A stretch of 64,000 nt of DNA from an uncultured Candidatus Saccharibacteria bacterium. Lineage in GTDB: Bacteria; Patescibacteriota; Saccharimonadia; Saccharimonadales; Saccharimonadaceae. Location: assembly GCA_948945085.1 (NCBI GenBank), contig CARBGY010000001.1, positions 62,001-126,000 of the forward strand, written 5' to 3'. A program made the translations under genes and the position numbers. Below, in pieces: positions 35,662 to 45,057 of the stretch (position 1 is its first letter; each line of letters begins with the position of its first letter). The notes under the pieces are model-generated. The model made no database searches, was not told where the DNA came from, and saw only the letters and a list, made by a program, of their open reading frames with translations.

Positions 35662-37914
35662 TTAATCTATAATACCAGTATTGGGTACTTTTGGTATTAG
35701 AGTGATTTGTTGATTGGATGGGATTAATTTACTAGCTTCATTAATAGATGGCGAGTTGTTAGCTTGATTATTGTGGTTTGTGAGGTCTGGGTGTGCCGTT
35801 TGAGAAGGATGTTTGTTTGGAGATGATGGGGCTGAGCTCCCCGCATTGTTGTCGGGGGACTCTGGTAGTTTTTCCGGAGAGTCACCAGTCGACTCATCCT
35901 TGTCCGCGTTCTGGTTTTTACCTATTTGAATACTTTTAGCTTCACCACGGCTACCAAATGAATTATAAGGAATTAGACTGACAGTAGTGACATTTTCAAC
36001 ATCGCGAATGATAAGATTTTGTTCTATTCTAGCGTCGAGAAAACCATAAATAGCATCATCTAAGACCACGAGGATAGACTCCGTGTCCTGAGCCTCAAAG
36101 TTAACTTGATAGGAATTTACGGCAACTTCGGTCGCTGATAAATTTTGAATTTGAGCAGATGCCGGAAGCGATTCGACAACTTGAAGGCGCGCAGACATGT
36201 TGCTTATGTGACCAGCAGAATCAGTTACGCGTACTTGAATAAAACCTTCGGTTGAACGATCATAAATTTTGGTGATACTGGATGTAGAATTTTCGATTTC
36301 AAAAATACCATCTGCATCAAGATCCCAATCATAGTAAAGGGTTGGAGATTGTGTGTCATAATTTGACTTAGTATTATTTAAAAGATGACTTCCGGAAGCG
36401 TCAAAATAGAATTCTTCACCTACTACACCAAAGTACTCTTCAAGAGCAAGCTCCGCCACTGGACGATTTAAGATTTCTTGATATGCCATCTCATTCCTAT
36501 CCTCTTGGAAGGTATAAACTTTACCTCCTGTTGCATCAGCAAGAATTTGGTTAGTATTAATAGCTGAGTTTGGTGTTATAAAGCTATATACGTTAACTGG
36601 GTCAAGATTAAGACTTAGCTGAACAACTTCGTCAATCGTTGTTCCATCACGATCTACGGCGGCGATTTTACTCGGAGTAAAGATAACGGCTGACTTCGTA
36701 GCTCCGACCTGCCACTCTAACTGTTTCATGGACATCTTAAGCGCAGATAAACCCGAGTCCATCCCTCCACCAGCAACAAGAAATTTGGTATTCACAAGCG
36801 CAAGTTGGCGTTCGAACTCTTCTTCACTGCAACTAAAATTACATAGCTCTTGCGGAAGAAGTTTACCACGATCAGCATATACATACAACGCAACACGTCC
36901 ACCCATTGCCCTAGTAGAGTTAGCAAGTTGCCTAGCTTCGTTCGTAAATTGATTAACTCGTATCGGATCAAAGCCGTTAGTATTAATGAAGATAGCCAAA
37001 TCATGAGCAGAAATTGTAGTGTTTTCTTCCTGTTTATCATCTAATTGGTCTGGAAAGGCACTTTGGAGTTTTTGATAAATTTGTTCAGCAGCGTTGAGAT
37101 AAAGACCGCGGGAAACATAAGATGAGTGATCGGCGACATTAAAGCCAGAACTACACATAATATCCTTGCCATGACACCAGACACCGATTTTATTATAGTA
37201 GCCGTCAGGTTGATAAGGACGGTAGCTTCCTAGTATACCCTCATGAGCTCGACAATCTGACACATAAGTACGATAATTCGACAGGTTACGTCCCCTACAC
37301 GCATCAGGATTAAGACCTTTTCCCTCCGGTAAATATAGTTTTGGGTCGCCAAAGTTTGCAACATAGATAATTTTGTCTGAGTTAAGGTCACTGAGAATAT
37401 GAGATATCAGCATGGCGCCCTGCGAATACCCACCCAGAACAAACTTAGTATTAGGACAACTAGAAGAAATAGTTTTCAGGTATGTCTTTAGTTCCCTCTC
37501 CCCCTCCTCCACGCTGCGACCAAATTCAAATGCTGAACCAGCACTAATATATGCACCGACCAAGTTACCAATAGCTCCTAGTGAGCCGCTGACCGCTACG
37601 GCCGGATATTGTGCACCACCCCAGCTTTTACTGCCAAGTTCATAGAAACTGTAAGTAAGACTAGTTTTAGAAACTTTAGCCGTTAGAGCTTCTTTCCAGG
37701 CAGTTGCACTAGGTCCAGATAGTTTTTCGCCTGAGCCACGCGCAAAGATAAAGTGTACATCCTCGCAAGTCGCTGCTTTTACTGGTGGGGCTATTACGAT
37801 GAGCTGTAATACTAATAGGATTGCACAGAGGATTTTAATGACTGAGCCCAGATTGCCACAGTGCTCGCGGCACATGAATGATGAGAAAACTGCATTTGAC
37901 TTATTTTGATACAT
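35662..37914 (-). CDS. Secreted cutinase-like hydrolase with VWA-like and PKD-like domains
   Basis: A 750-residue exported protein. The signal peptide is at about residues 25-48. A cutinase/serine-esterase domain follows (about 48-290): nucleophile in GGYSQGAML, likely Asp in WCHGKDIMC and His in ADHSSYVS. Next come a VWA-like domain (about 300-470, starting DLAIFINTNGFD), a PKD/Ig-like region (about 490-590), a further beta domain, and a Ser/Pro/Asn-rich linker. The protein ends KVPNTGIID, which looks like a sortase-type (L/V)PxTG signal lacking the usual membrane helix and basic tail. SD AAGGAG precedes the ATG. A role in attacking host envelope lipids or esters is inference. Confidence 0.8.
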   Translation of the reverse strand: MYQNKSNAVFSSFMCREHCGNLGSVIKILCAILLVLQLIVIAPPVKAATCEDVHFIFARGSGEKLSGPSATAWKEALTAKVSKTSLTYSFYELGSKSWGGAQYPAVAVSGSLGAIGNLVGAYISAGSAFEFGRSVEEGERELKTYLKTISSSCPNTKFVLGGYSQGAMLISHILSDLNSDKIIYVANFGDPKLYLPEGKGLNPDACRGRNLSNYRTYVSDCRAHEGILGSYRPYQPDGYYNKIGVWCHGKDIMCSSGFNVADHSSYVSRGLYLNAAEQIYQKLQSAFPDQLDDKQEENTTISAHDLAIFINTNGFDPIRVNQFTNEARQLANSTRAMGGRVALYVYADRGKLLPQELCNFSCSEEEFERQLALVNTKFLVAGGGMDSGLSALKMSMKQLEWQVGATKSAVIFTPSKIAAVDRDGTTIDEVVQLSLNLDPVNVYSFITPNSAINTNQILADATGGKVYTFQEDRNEMAYQEILNRPVAELALEEYFGVVGEEFYFDASGSHLLNNTKSNYDTQSPTLYYDWDLDADGIFEIENSTSSITKIYDRSTEGFIQVRVTDSAGHISNMSARLQVVESLPASAQIQNLSATEVAVNSYQVNFEAQDTESILVVLDDAIYGFLDARIEQNLIIRDVENVTTVSLIPYNSFGSRGEAKSIQIGKNQNADKDESTGDSPEKLPESPDNNAGSSAPSSPNKHPSQTAHPDLTNHNNQANNSPSINEASKLIPSNQQITLIPKVPNTGIID

Positions 37915-37999
37915 GTTACTCCTTACTCGAAAATATTTTAATGATTTCCAAGACTATAACAAAATAACTCAAAAAGATACAAACACTAGCATCATATAT

Positions 38000-38023
38000 T
38001 TATGTATAATATGTGGGTTAGAT
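38000..38023. repeat. 24-nt intergenic repeat, copy 1
   Basis: Begins TTATGTATAATATGTGGG and shares 22 of 24 positions with 49028-49051. It lies between ung and the cutinase-like gene and is bracketed by an 8-bp inverted repeat (ACACTAGC 37983-37990, GCTAGTGT 38026-38033). Confidence 0.6.
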
Positions 38024-38073
38024 GGCGCTAGTGTAAAGTCTTTGCTTCGTCATAACACAATATTATAGCTAAG

Positions 38074-38721
38074 CTACCACACAATTTCATCAAGATTATG
38101 CTCAGCAAGGAATTGATTGGCCTTTAAGAAATGCTTATTACCAAAGAACCCATTATGAGCCGAAAGTGGAGATGGATGCGCTGATTCAAGAACCAAATGC
38201 TTATTCTGATCGATAAGACTCTTTTTACTGCGAGCATCACGTCCCCAAAGCAGGAATACTAGGTGCTGACAATTCTCATTAAGATACTTAACGGTCGCCT
38301 CAGTAAAAGTCTCCCAACCTTTACCACGGTGCGATCCGGCTTTATGTGCTTCGACAGTTAAGACATTGTTAAGTAATAAGACACCTTGATCCTGCCATGC
38401 TTTAAGATTACCCGTAGAGTTAGCATGCTTGCCATATTCAGCATCGATCTCTTTATAGATATTAATAAGTGAAGGAGGAATAGGCTGAGAGCTAGGCACC
38501 GAGAAGGCGAGTCCGTGCGCTGCTCCTGGTGTATGATAAGGATCCTGACCTAGGATAACGACTTTTACGGAATTTAGATCGGTTGTAAAAGCTCGAAAAA
38601 CTTGTGTCTTGGCTGGAAAAACCGTACTATTCTCATAAGCATCATGCAAGAACTTACTTAGATCTTGGAAATATGGTTTCGCGAACTCAGACTCTAAAAA
38701 ATCTTTCCAACTCTCGTGCAT
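38074..38721 (-). CDS. ung: Uracil-DNA glycosylase, family 1
   Basis: A 215-residue Ung that removes uracil from DNA. The catalytic water-activating motif GQDPYH, the FSVP uracil-binding segment, LLLNN and the HPSPLSAH intercalation loop are intact. It is the last gene of the minus-strand run starting at 42.1 kb (6 nt after the preceding gene), and no SD is visible. Confidence 0.96.
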   Translation of the reverse strand: MHESWKDFLESEFAKPYFQDLSKFLHDAYENSTVFPAKTQVFRAFTTDLNSVKVVILGQDPYHTPGAAHGLAFSVPSSQPIPPSLINIYKEIDAEYGKHANSTGNLKAWQDQGVLLLNNVLTVEAHKAGSHRGKGWETFTEATVKYLNENCQHLVFLLWGRDARSKKSLIDQNKHLVLESAHPSPLSAHNGFFGNKHFLKANQFLAEHNLDEIVW

Positions 38722-38727
38722 ATTTTT

Positions 38728-39990
38728 CTAAGCAGCCTTTTTACTAACCTGCTTAGCTCCTTCTTCAGTTTTTTGGTTAGGCTTAACACAAGCAACAATT
38801 AGACCAAGACCAAGTACAAGCCCAACAAAACCGGTTGCAACGCCAATATATGGAATAAGTGATAGGAATCCTAAAAGAATAATACCTAAAATAGCTTCTA
38901 GATAAATGTTGCTTTTAGACTTAAAACACTTTTCAACGACAAGATGCCCTAGCCAGAGACCGGCAAATCCTTGAGACAAATAAACAACTAAGCCATATAA
39001 TAAGAGCGCAACGATACCGAGTGGAGCTGCAACATAGGTAAAGAAAGCTAGTATTGCGATCACCGGAATAAACACTAGCGTACAGAGGCCAACCGCCAAA
39101 TCCATGCCAAAACGAGAAACGTTAGCTTCGGCATCAATTTTTCCGTGCAGTTGTTTGTAGACAGTACAGATGAGGGCCATGACTAAGAAAAGTCCAATAA
39201 TACTCATAACTTTACTGTAGATTTTTGCAACTACGAGCGCTGCGGGATGAATTTCATCGACATGATAAACCTCGATGGAGCCATACTTAACAAGATCGAG
39301 ACCAGCAACTTTGGCTGTGTCGTTATAAGTAAGTGCCCCCAAAATTTCAACTGCACCAATAAACTCAACATGCTCAACATCAAGATTAAGATTGCCAGAG
39401 ATTTTAACATTCTTCAAAATTACAGTGTTTGCCGCGACAGCAAGATCGCCCGCAATATCCGTATTTACAGTTAAATTATTAGCTGCCACAAATACGTCGC
39501 GCCCAATCTTTGCATCTTTGGATAGCGTAATAGAATTACCTGCTAAATACAAATCTCGTGAAGTTTCACCAGAAAACTCAATGGTATTACCAGCGGCAAA
39601 CCCGTATTCCGTTTTATTGCTTAATGACAACTCGTTACCGGCAATAAATGTAATGCCAGTTTTGTTTTCGGCATTAACACTCAAATTATTACCAAACAAG
39701 AAGAGATTGTGTCCCATTTTGATCTTAGCGGTTCGATCGTCGTCGGAAGTGGCAAGTTCAAAAGTTGGATCAATTTTAGGATCTGAATCCTCCTCGTTTG
39801 ATGTAACGACCTCACGTGGTTCGATAATCTTTTCTCGAACTTCGTTCTTGTCAGCCTGCTCAGCTAACTGGTTGCAATTTTCAGACCGCCCCTCGCAATC
39901 GCTACCAATCGCCTGCGTAGGACAGACACCTAGACACAAACCTCCCAGCAATATACTTATACCTATACTCAAGATAATGATTTTCTTCAT
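38728..39990 (-). CDS. Exported beta-helix (polymer-forming-like) membrane protein
   Basis: A 420-residue protein. A signal peptide or first helix (4-24) precedes a polar linker and then about 130 residues of short beta repeats with G/N at regular spacing (for example GNNLSVNAEN, AGNTIEFSG, AGNSITLSK), typical of bactofilin/polymer-forming domains. The C-terminal half has four hydrophobic helices (about 255-400). Such proteins probably form a surface or periplasmic scaffold anchored in the membrane; the role is unknown. It sits between ung and a two-helix membrane protein. Confidence 0.75.
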   Translation of the reverse strand: MKKIIILSIGISILLGGLCLGVCPTQAIGSDCEGRSENCNQLAEQADKNEVREKIIEPREVVTSNEEDSDPKIDPTFELATSDDDRTAKIKMGHNLFLFGNNLSVNAENKTGITFIAGNELSLSNKTEYGFAAGNTIEFSGETSRDLYLAGNSITLSKDAKIGRDVFVAANNLTVNTDIAGDLAVAANTVILKNVKISGNLNLDVEHVEFIGAVEILGALTYNDTAKVAGLDLVKYGSIEVYHVDEIHPAALVVAKIYSKVMSIIGLFLVMALICTVYKQLHGKIDAEANVSRFGMDLAVGLCTLVFIPVIAILAFFTYVAAPLGIVALLLYGLVVYLSQGFAGLWLGHLVVEKCFKSKSNIYLEAILGIILLGFLSLIPYIGVATGFVGLVLGLGLIVACVKPNQKTEEGAKQVSKKAA

Positions 39991-39998
39991 GATGCTCC

Positions 39999-41180
39999 TT
40001 ATTTAATATTTTTATCAATGTCAACGTCTTGGATTTCATATTTACGTCTATTTGCAACCCAACTAAGGATCCTTGTAGCCAGCCAACCAATTATAGCAAG
40101 GACAAAAAAGTAAATAAAGCCAAAAGTTGTAAAGCTCGGTTCACTTTCAGTGAATAAATCCAGGATGGCTGCACCAGCAGACATAGACGTTACAATAGTC
40201 AGGCTGTTAATTGAACTAGATGTTACATCTTGTTTAATACCGTCAAACAATTTCTGAGCAGACTGAACATAGTTCTTTGTCATATCCCAAAGATCCTTAA
40301 TATATTCCAACGTATTTCTCAAAGTTTCGTAACGAAAACCGGAAATTGCGAGAAATTCTTCAAGATCCTTATCTTGTTTCGCGATACGCTCACGAGTAGA
40401 AATGTAAGTAGACATTTGGCGAATACGACCATCAATCAATGTGACGGTTTTTGCATAACTTTCTAGTTTAGTAGAAAACATAACGACGTCACTTCCACGA
40501 ACTCTAGCACGATCTTTAACTGTATCAATTTTTTCCCAGATAATACGATGGAGGTTTAAATAACGATGAAGCTGACCTTTAAATTCTCGGATAAAAACTT
40601 GTTCCTCGACATAACGCTCGATGTTGGATTTAGAGGTCTTTTTATTATTGATGAAATAATATTTATCCCCGCGTAAAACGCTGTAACTTTTATTGTCGAA
40701 CTCGAAATATTTTTGGCGTTCGGTCTTTGATAGAAGCTCCGCGATATCTTCACGTGTTGCGTTATCACAAACAACAAAATATGGATAGATGTTTTCGATA
40801 TGAGCTAGCTCCTTCGGAACTGGTGCGCCTAAACTGAAAAGATAATTAATAGCTGGGGAAAGTTGGCTTTCATAATAGCTCTTTAAGCGTTCAATATCGG
40901 CAAATAATGTTTCTTCACTCACTTCACTACTGCCAATAACGATAAGGCCGTCTTCAAAAATTTTTACTTGCAAACGATCGCCCGTAGTAACAAGTATAAA
41001 CTCTTCACCAGATACACCATATTCAACATTGCCAATATTAAGATTTTTACGAAGCTCGGCAAGTTTCTTTTTGTTTAGTTTAAGTTGTGATTCGCCATTA
41101 CGCAAAAAATCATAAACTTCAGAAAGTTGAAGCATTGTGCGCTGGAACCAGCCACCGATATAAACGTTACTTATTTTCAT
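39999..41180 (-). CDS. Membrane protein with long coiled-coil domain, unknown function
   Basis: A 393-residue protein. The N-terminal 200 residues are mixed alpha/beta, about 200-310 are strongly helical, and two membrane helices lie near the C-terminus (about 326-344 and 352-376). The layout recalls CorA-like or RMD1/DUF155 proteins, but the GMN motif of CorA is absent, so I leave it unassigned. SD GGGAAGG. It lies 8 nt upstream of the beta-helix membrane-protein gene. Confidence 0.6.
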   Translation of the reverse strand: MKISNVYIGGWFQRTMLQLSEVYDFLRNGESQLKLNKKKLAELRKNLNIGNVEYGVSGEEFILVTTGDRLQVKIFEDGLIVIGSSEVSEETLFADIERLKSYYESQLSPAINYLFSLGAPVPKELAHIENIYPYFVVCDNATREDIAELLSKTERQKYFEFDNKSYSVLRGDKYYFINNKKTSKSNIERYVEEQVFIREFKGQLHRYLNLHRIIWEKIDTVKDRARVRGSDVVMFSTKLESYAKTVTLIDGRIRQMSTYISTRERIAKQDKDLEEFLAISGFRYETLRNTLEYIKDLWDMTKNYVQSAQKLFDGIKQDVTSSSINSLTIVTSMSAGAAILDLFTESEPSFTTFGFIYFFVLAIIGWLATRILSWVANRRKYEIQDVDIDKNIK

Positions 41181-41216
41181 TTAGCCTTCCCTTTTTAACA
41201 TTTTCCAACATTTTAA

Positions 41217-41654
41217 CTATACATCCTTTGAAAAGAATTTCGCATCAACAACTTCAAAGCCATACTTTTTATATAGCGCATGAGCGGCTTCACGAAAATT
41301 CTTTGACCAGAGCTCAACGACTTTTACGTTACGCTCTTTGCAGATGCGAAAGACTTCATCGAGCAATTTTGTGCCGAGGTGTTGGCGACGAACTTCTGGG
41401 TCTACACAAACGTGGTTTAAAATAGCAAACGTATTCATGTCTTCATAGATCGTAGGAATGATGGTGATTTTAGTATGTGCCACTAATTTTCCATCAAAAT
41501 AGCCATTAACATATATTTGGTTTGGGTCCGTTTCGGTTTCGCGCCAAACTTTTTGCGCGTAGGCGAGTGGCGTTTCCTCATTAAAGCAAGTATTTGTTAA
41601 GGTAATAATATCTAATAAATCTTCTGCCTTAGCAGTACGAAAACTAACTTCCAT
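41217..41654 (-). CDS. GNAT-family N-acetyltransferase
   Basis: A 145-residue GNAT enzyme. Motif A, for acetyl-CoA binding, is in VCVDPEVRRQHLGTKLLDEV, and the C-terminal AAHALYKKYGFEVV is typical. The substrate is unknown; RimI-like protein or small-molecule acetylation is possible. It lies 11 nt after the TM2-protein gene. Confidence 0.85.
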   Translation of the reverse strand: MEVSFRTAKAEDLLDIITLTNTCFNEETPLAYAQKVWRETETDPNQIYVNGYFDGKLVAHTKITIIPTIYEDMNTFAILNHVCVDPEVRRQHLGTKLLDEVFRICKERNVKVVELWSKNFREAAHALYKKYGFEVVDAKFFSKDV

Positions 41655-41665
41655 TTTACATTACC

Positions 41666-42127
41666 CTATTTAGTATAATTACCGTCTTCATCAAAAGTCA
41701 AATTCTCAACTCGGCCATAAGCGCTACCATAAGCTTTTGTCATGGCATTAATCCAGTCAATAATATCCCAAATCCAGCCCGCAAAACCACCAACAATTGT
41801 GATCCAGCCAAAGGTATTAAGAAGGAGCTTAAAAACGCCAAGAGCGGTTTGGCCACGCAAGAAGCGGTCGATACCGAACGCGCCAAACATAAAAGTGGCA
41901 ACCCAAACGAAAACGTGTTTATTAATCGTGCGCGCGCCATCTTCGCTGACGCCAGTAACGGTTTCGGTGCGGCGGACAATGAAATCATCGCCATCACGAA
42001 AAACATTAACCCGATCTCCGACTTGAGGATTTGAAAATTGCAAAGAAGCAATCGGAACCGTCACGACCTTGCCGTCGTCTTCTCCAATCTTTACTTCTGC
42101 ACTACTTATAGTTAAAATTTCTGCCAT
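41666..42127 (-). CDS. TM2-domain membrane protein
   Basis: A 153-residue protein. An N-terminal beta-rich domain (about 1-65) is followed by a TM2 domain: two membrane helices around FGAFGIDRFLRGQTALGVFKLL with the DRF turn, and the WIWDIIDW segment. TM2 proteins are common and mostly uncharacterised. SD AGAGG. Confidence 0.8.
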   Translation of the reverse strand: MAEILTISSAEVKIGEDDGKVVTVPIASLQFSNPQVGDRVNVFRDGDDFIVRRTETVTGVSEDGARTINKHVFVWVATFMFGAFGIDRFLRGQTALGVFKLLLNTFGWITIVGGFAGWIWDIIDWINAMTKAYGSAYGRVENLTFDEDGNYTK

Positions 42128-42164
42128 AAAGCACCTCTCTTTTTATCCAATTACTCTTATTATA

Positions 42165-42401
42165 CTACATGTTCTCCGAATCTATAGGAATTTCGATTAG
42201 TTTCTTACGATTAGATTGTCCAGACCTAATTTCTATACAAGTCTTTGCGACCTTAAAATGACTTGAGAGAAGTTTTAATAAAGCAGTATTTGCTGCGCCA
42301 TCAATCGGTTTTTCGCGAAGATAGATGGTCAAATGATTACCGTCTGCGATCAGAAGAGGTCCTTTCTTTGAGCCAGGTTTAACTGTGACTTCATAGAGCA
42401 T
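42165..42401 (-). CDS. DUF167/YggU-family protein
   Basis: A 78-residue protein of the YggU/UPF0235 family: VKPGSKKG, LREKPIDGAANTALLKLLS and IEIRSGQSNRKKLIEI match the conserved core. The function is unknown. The ATG lies 6 nt after a TACAAT box. Confidence 0.85.
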   Translation of the reverse strand: MLYEVTVKPGSKKGPLLIADGNHLTIYLREKPIDGAANTALLKLLSSHFKVAKTCIEIRSGQSNRKKLIEIPIDSENM

Positions 42402-42407
42402 GGTTCC

Positions 42408-42416
42408 ATTGTAGCA
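42408..42416 (-). promoter_or_regulatory. Extended -10 of the YggU-family gene, leaderless start
   Basis: TGCTACAAT, then GGAACC, then the ATG, a 6-nt gap. Confidence 0.55.
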
Positions 42417-42452
42417 TATGCTCAGGTCTAAAGAAGCTGATATTGCAATAAA

Positions 42453-43142
42453 TCAAGTTTGCAAAATCCATTTTGTAATCTCAGTCTTAAGACGGTAGTA
42501 TTCCGCTTCGGTAAATTGCATGTTCGCGATGCAGAATTGACAATGAGCTAGATGACTACAGAACATACATTCGTACAGGTTGCTAGCATCTTGGATAAAG
42601 TAGGAATTGCTAATTTTATTTGAGCAGATTACATTATAAGAATTTGTACAAGCTGCCGAATCATCCACCCGTAGACAGTAACTAAGATTAGTACTACGCT
42701 GACAAGCGGCAGCGTAATTACTCTCATAAGTTCCATCACAAAAAAGAATATGGTCACAGTCGCCACAATTAGTTGATGCGTGAACATTGGTTGAATTATA
42801 AATTGGGTCACTCGCAGAAACATTCTCACTATTCGTAACTCGCTCAGTAGCAATGTAATTAACCGACTCCCAAATCGCAATAATCTCGTCGATACTATGC
42901 GGTATACGTTTTGGGAGCAACCAATTTTCGCGTCGTTGGACGCTGGCAGTAGTCATAAAACTCTTAGCATTTGGCATGGCGGAGTAAGTGGCTTCTTCAG
43001 TGATCGAGTCACGAACTAAACTTGGTAATTTAATGTCAAAAGTAAATTTTTCACAAAATGTTTTTAGATTCCACGGCAGTGGCTTTTGGAAAATAGTTTG
43101 AAATATTTGATTAAGGGTTTTAATATTTTCGTTAGTGCTCAT
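42453..43142 (-). CDS. Cys-rich repeat protein paired with a HerA-like ATPase
   Basis: A 229-residue protein. From about residue 95 it contains about six imperfect units with Asn/Ser and paired cysteines (for example NCGDCDHILFC, NLYECMFC, HCQFC), ending MQFTEAEYYRLK. Similar Asn/Cys-ladder proteins ending in a QFT/SxxEY segment occur in CPR genomes in my recollection; their function is not known. The pattern suggests a small beta-helix or a metal-binding protein. It overlaps the upstream ATPase gene by 11 bases, so the two are almost certainly co-translated. Confidence 0.6.
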   Translation of the reverse strand: MSTNENIKTLNQIFQTIFQKPLPWNLKTFCEKFTFDIKLPSLVRDSITEEATYSAMPNAKSFMTTASVQRRENWLLPKRIPHSIDEIIAIWESVNYIATERVTNSENVSASDPIYNSTNVHASTNCGDCDHILFCDGTYESNYAAACQRSTNLSYCLRVDDSAACTNSYNVICSNKISNSYFIQDASNLYECMFCSHLAHCQFCIANMQFTEAEYYRLKTEITKWILQT

Positions 43143-45000
43143 CTTGCTCCTTAATTATCCTTTTACGATTAGTACTATTTGATTGCATAACTTGTTCAAT
43201 ACTAATATCTGAATGGAAATCAAAACTAAAATCAATTTGAGGTTTAGATATTTCTTCATCGTATTCTTGATCTTCTTTTTCTAGATAAGGTGGGGCAGAA
43301 TGATTAATAGTGTGCGCTCGGAAAGTGGGGTAGTTTATCCCATGACGGCGAACTTTGACCAAACATTCACAAGTATTCTGTTTGGTAAGAAAATTAGTGA
43401 ACTCTTCTTTTAATTCAACTGGCGTTTTCTTTGTAGTAAAATCGTACTGAAGATTCTCACCTAATATAATTGCGTCAGCTTTTGAAACGCGAAAGATGAA
43501 GTAGTTTACAGTATTAGCTAAAATCGCCTCTCGCAAAGGCTGACTAATCTGACCAAAGTACTGGCCAATCAAAATAACGGAGACGTGATACTTGCGCAGT
43601 TCGGAAAGAACACGATTAAGAATTGGATTCTCTAATATGCTTATTTCATCAATAACAACTATTAAGTGGTGGGAAAAAGCGTTACTTGTGGCGAGTTGAA
43701 AAATCTGCTGCATCAGAAAACCAGTAATAATCTGTGTGGATTTTAAGCCTAATTTTGTAACATTAAAGGAAAGAGTAGTTAAAAAGTTTTGCTTAAGAAT
43801 GTCAGCAAAATTATTAGTTGGATGTTTTACATTAAAAGCTGGTAACATTTGAATCTCATCAAGAAAACTAATAACAGGAGCTATGGCCTGATCGTAAAAT
43901 TGACTTTTTATAATACTAAATTCAGTTAGGAAGAATTGGACTACATTTGATGCAAGCCGCTTTCGATACTTACTGCATAGCTGATTGCGATAGTCGGCGT
44001 CCAATAATAAATTACGAAAACGCTGAAGAGATAATTCATCAGCCGTAGAAAGTAGATAAAAGCCAAAGCGCAAAACGCGTTCAAGACGACTATTAAAGTT
44101 TTCGCGCATAAGACTCCGCATTAGACTCAAGAAAAGTTCAGCGCTAGAAGCCTGATTTTTTCGATCGCTAATAAAAAGGTTAATGCTATTATTTGGAGAA
44201 TTAAAATTTAGTATCTTTTGGCTGTCGATGTTCGTAAAATCGTGTTTTAAACTATCGTGCGGATCAAAAACCACTATGTGACAACTGTCGCTTGAAGTAT
44301 TATATATTTCCTCAATTAGGTGAGCAACGAATTTTGATTTGCCACTGCCACTTTCGCCGAGTATGAGCGAATGTGTAGCGAAGTCAAAGCCGGAAGGTGT
44401 TAGAAAATAATCTTGATGAAAATTTTCTGAAATTTTAAGGATTGCATGGTCAGATGATAGACTGAGAAATGGGACGATTTTGTCAAAGCGCAGAGTTTGG
44501 GGAATTTTTTTGTATTGATATCCATGAGGATTACTAAAATCAAAACTTAATAGTTGAGCCGGAATTGCAACTACAAAAGCTGAATGATAAATTTGATTTT
44601 GTTGCTTGTAGTAGATGCGCACATAATTAATCTTAGATAAGTGAACAATTGAAAAATTGATTTCTAGGGCAATAAATTCTGCATCGAAGTGTGCTATACG
44701 CTCAATAGCCTTTTTCAGACTTGCTTGAAAGTGCAAGGTTGGCGAGAATCTTAACGCTGAGTCTGGAAGCTTTGGGATGATAGGGATTGGCGCAAACATG
44801 ATTGATGGCAGCGTAGTTTTTAAAGGTAACTTTAATGGAACTTCGAGATAGTAATGAATTGTCCCCACTTCGAGTTGTAGCAAAATTCTCCAACCCCCAC
44901 GTAGTCCCACATACCATTCTAAAAAGTTTAAAATCCCCTCCCAATCTGATGGAGTAAAATGAGTTTTTCCAAAGAAAAGCTCGTAATAAAAAGTCGACAT
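43132..45000 (-). CDS. HerA/VirB4-like P-loop ATPase
   Basis: A 622-residue protein. About 215 N-terminal residues of unknown alpha/beta structure precede a FtsK/HerA-type motor: Walker A ILGESGSGKSKF, VVFDPHDSLKHDF strand 2, Walker B HLIVVIDEISIL and the sensor region SVILIGQYFGQIS. Such motors pump DNA or proteins (conjugation couplers, VirB4, HerA). There is no adjacent nuclease of the HerA-NurA or Sir2-HerA type; the partner is the Cys-rich gene. A weak TACGAT box lies 6 nt before the ATG, and no SD is visible. Confidence 0.75.
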   Translation of the reverse strand: MSTFYYELFFGKTHFTPSDWEGILNFLEWYVGLRGGWRILLQLEVGTIHYYLEVPLKLPLKTTLPSIMFAPIPIIPKLPDSALRFSPTLHFQASLKKAIERIAHFDAEFIALEINFSIVHLSKINYVRIYYKQQNQIYHSAFVVAIPAQLLSFDFSNPHGYQYKKIPQTLRFDKIVPFLSLSSDHAILKISENFHQDYFLTPSGFDFATHSLILGESGSGKSKFVAHLIEEIYNTSSDSCHIVVFDPHDSLKHDFTNIDSQKILNFNSPNNSINLFISDRKNQASSAELFLSLMRSLMRENFNSRLERVLRFGFYLLSTADELSLQRFRNLLLDADYRNQLCSKYRKRLASNVVQFFLTEFSIIKSQFYDQAIAPVISFLDEIQMLPAFNVKHPTNNFADILKQNFLTTLSFNVTKLGLKSTQIITGFLMQQIFQLATSNAFSHHLIVVIDEISILENPILNRVLSELRKYHVSVILIGQYFGQISQPLREAILANTVNYFIFRVSKADAIILGENLQYDFTTKKTPVELKEEFTNFLTKQNTCECLVKVRRHGINYPTFRAHTINHSAPPYLEKEDQEYDEEISKPQIDFSFDFHSDISIEQVMQSNSTNRKRIIKEQDEH

Positions 45001-45057
45001 AAATTCATCGTAGCTTTTTTTAAAAATTAATTTATGATTTTAATGAAACGAAAAAAA

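Noticed and set aside
40000..41180. CorA-type magnesium channel
   Set aside because: Two C-terminal helices fit, but the GMN signature is missing.
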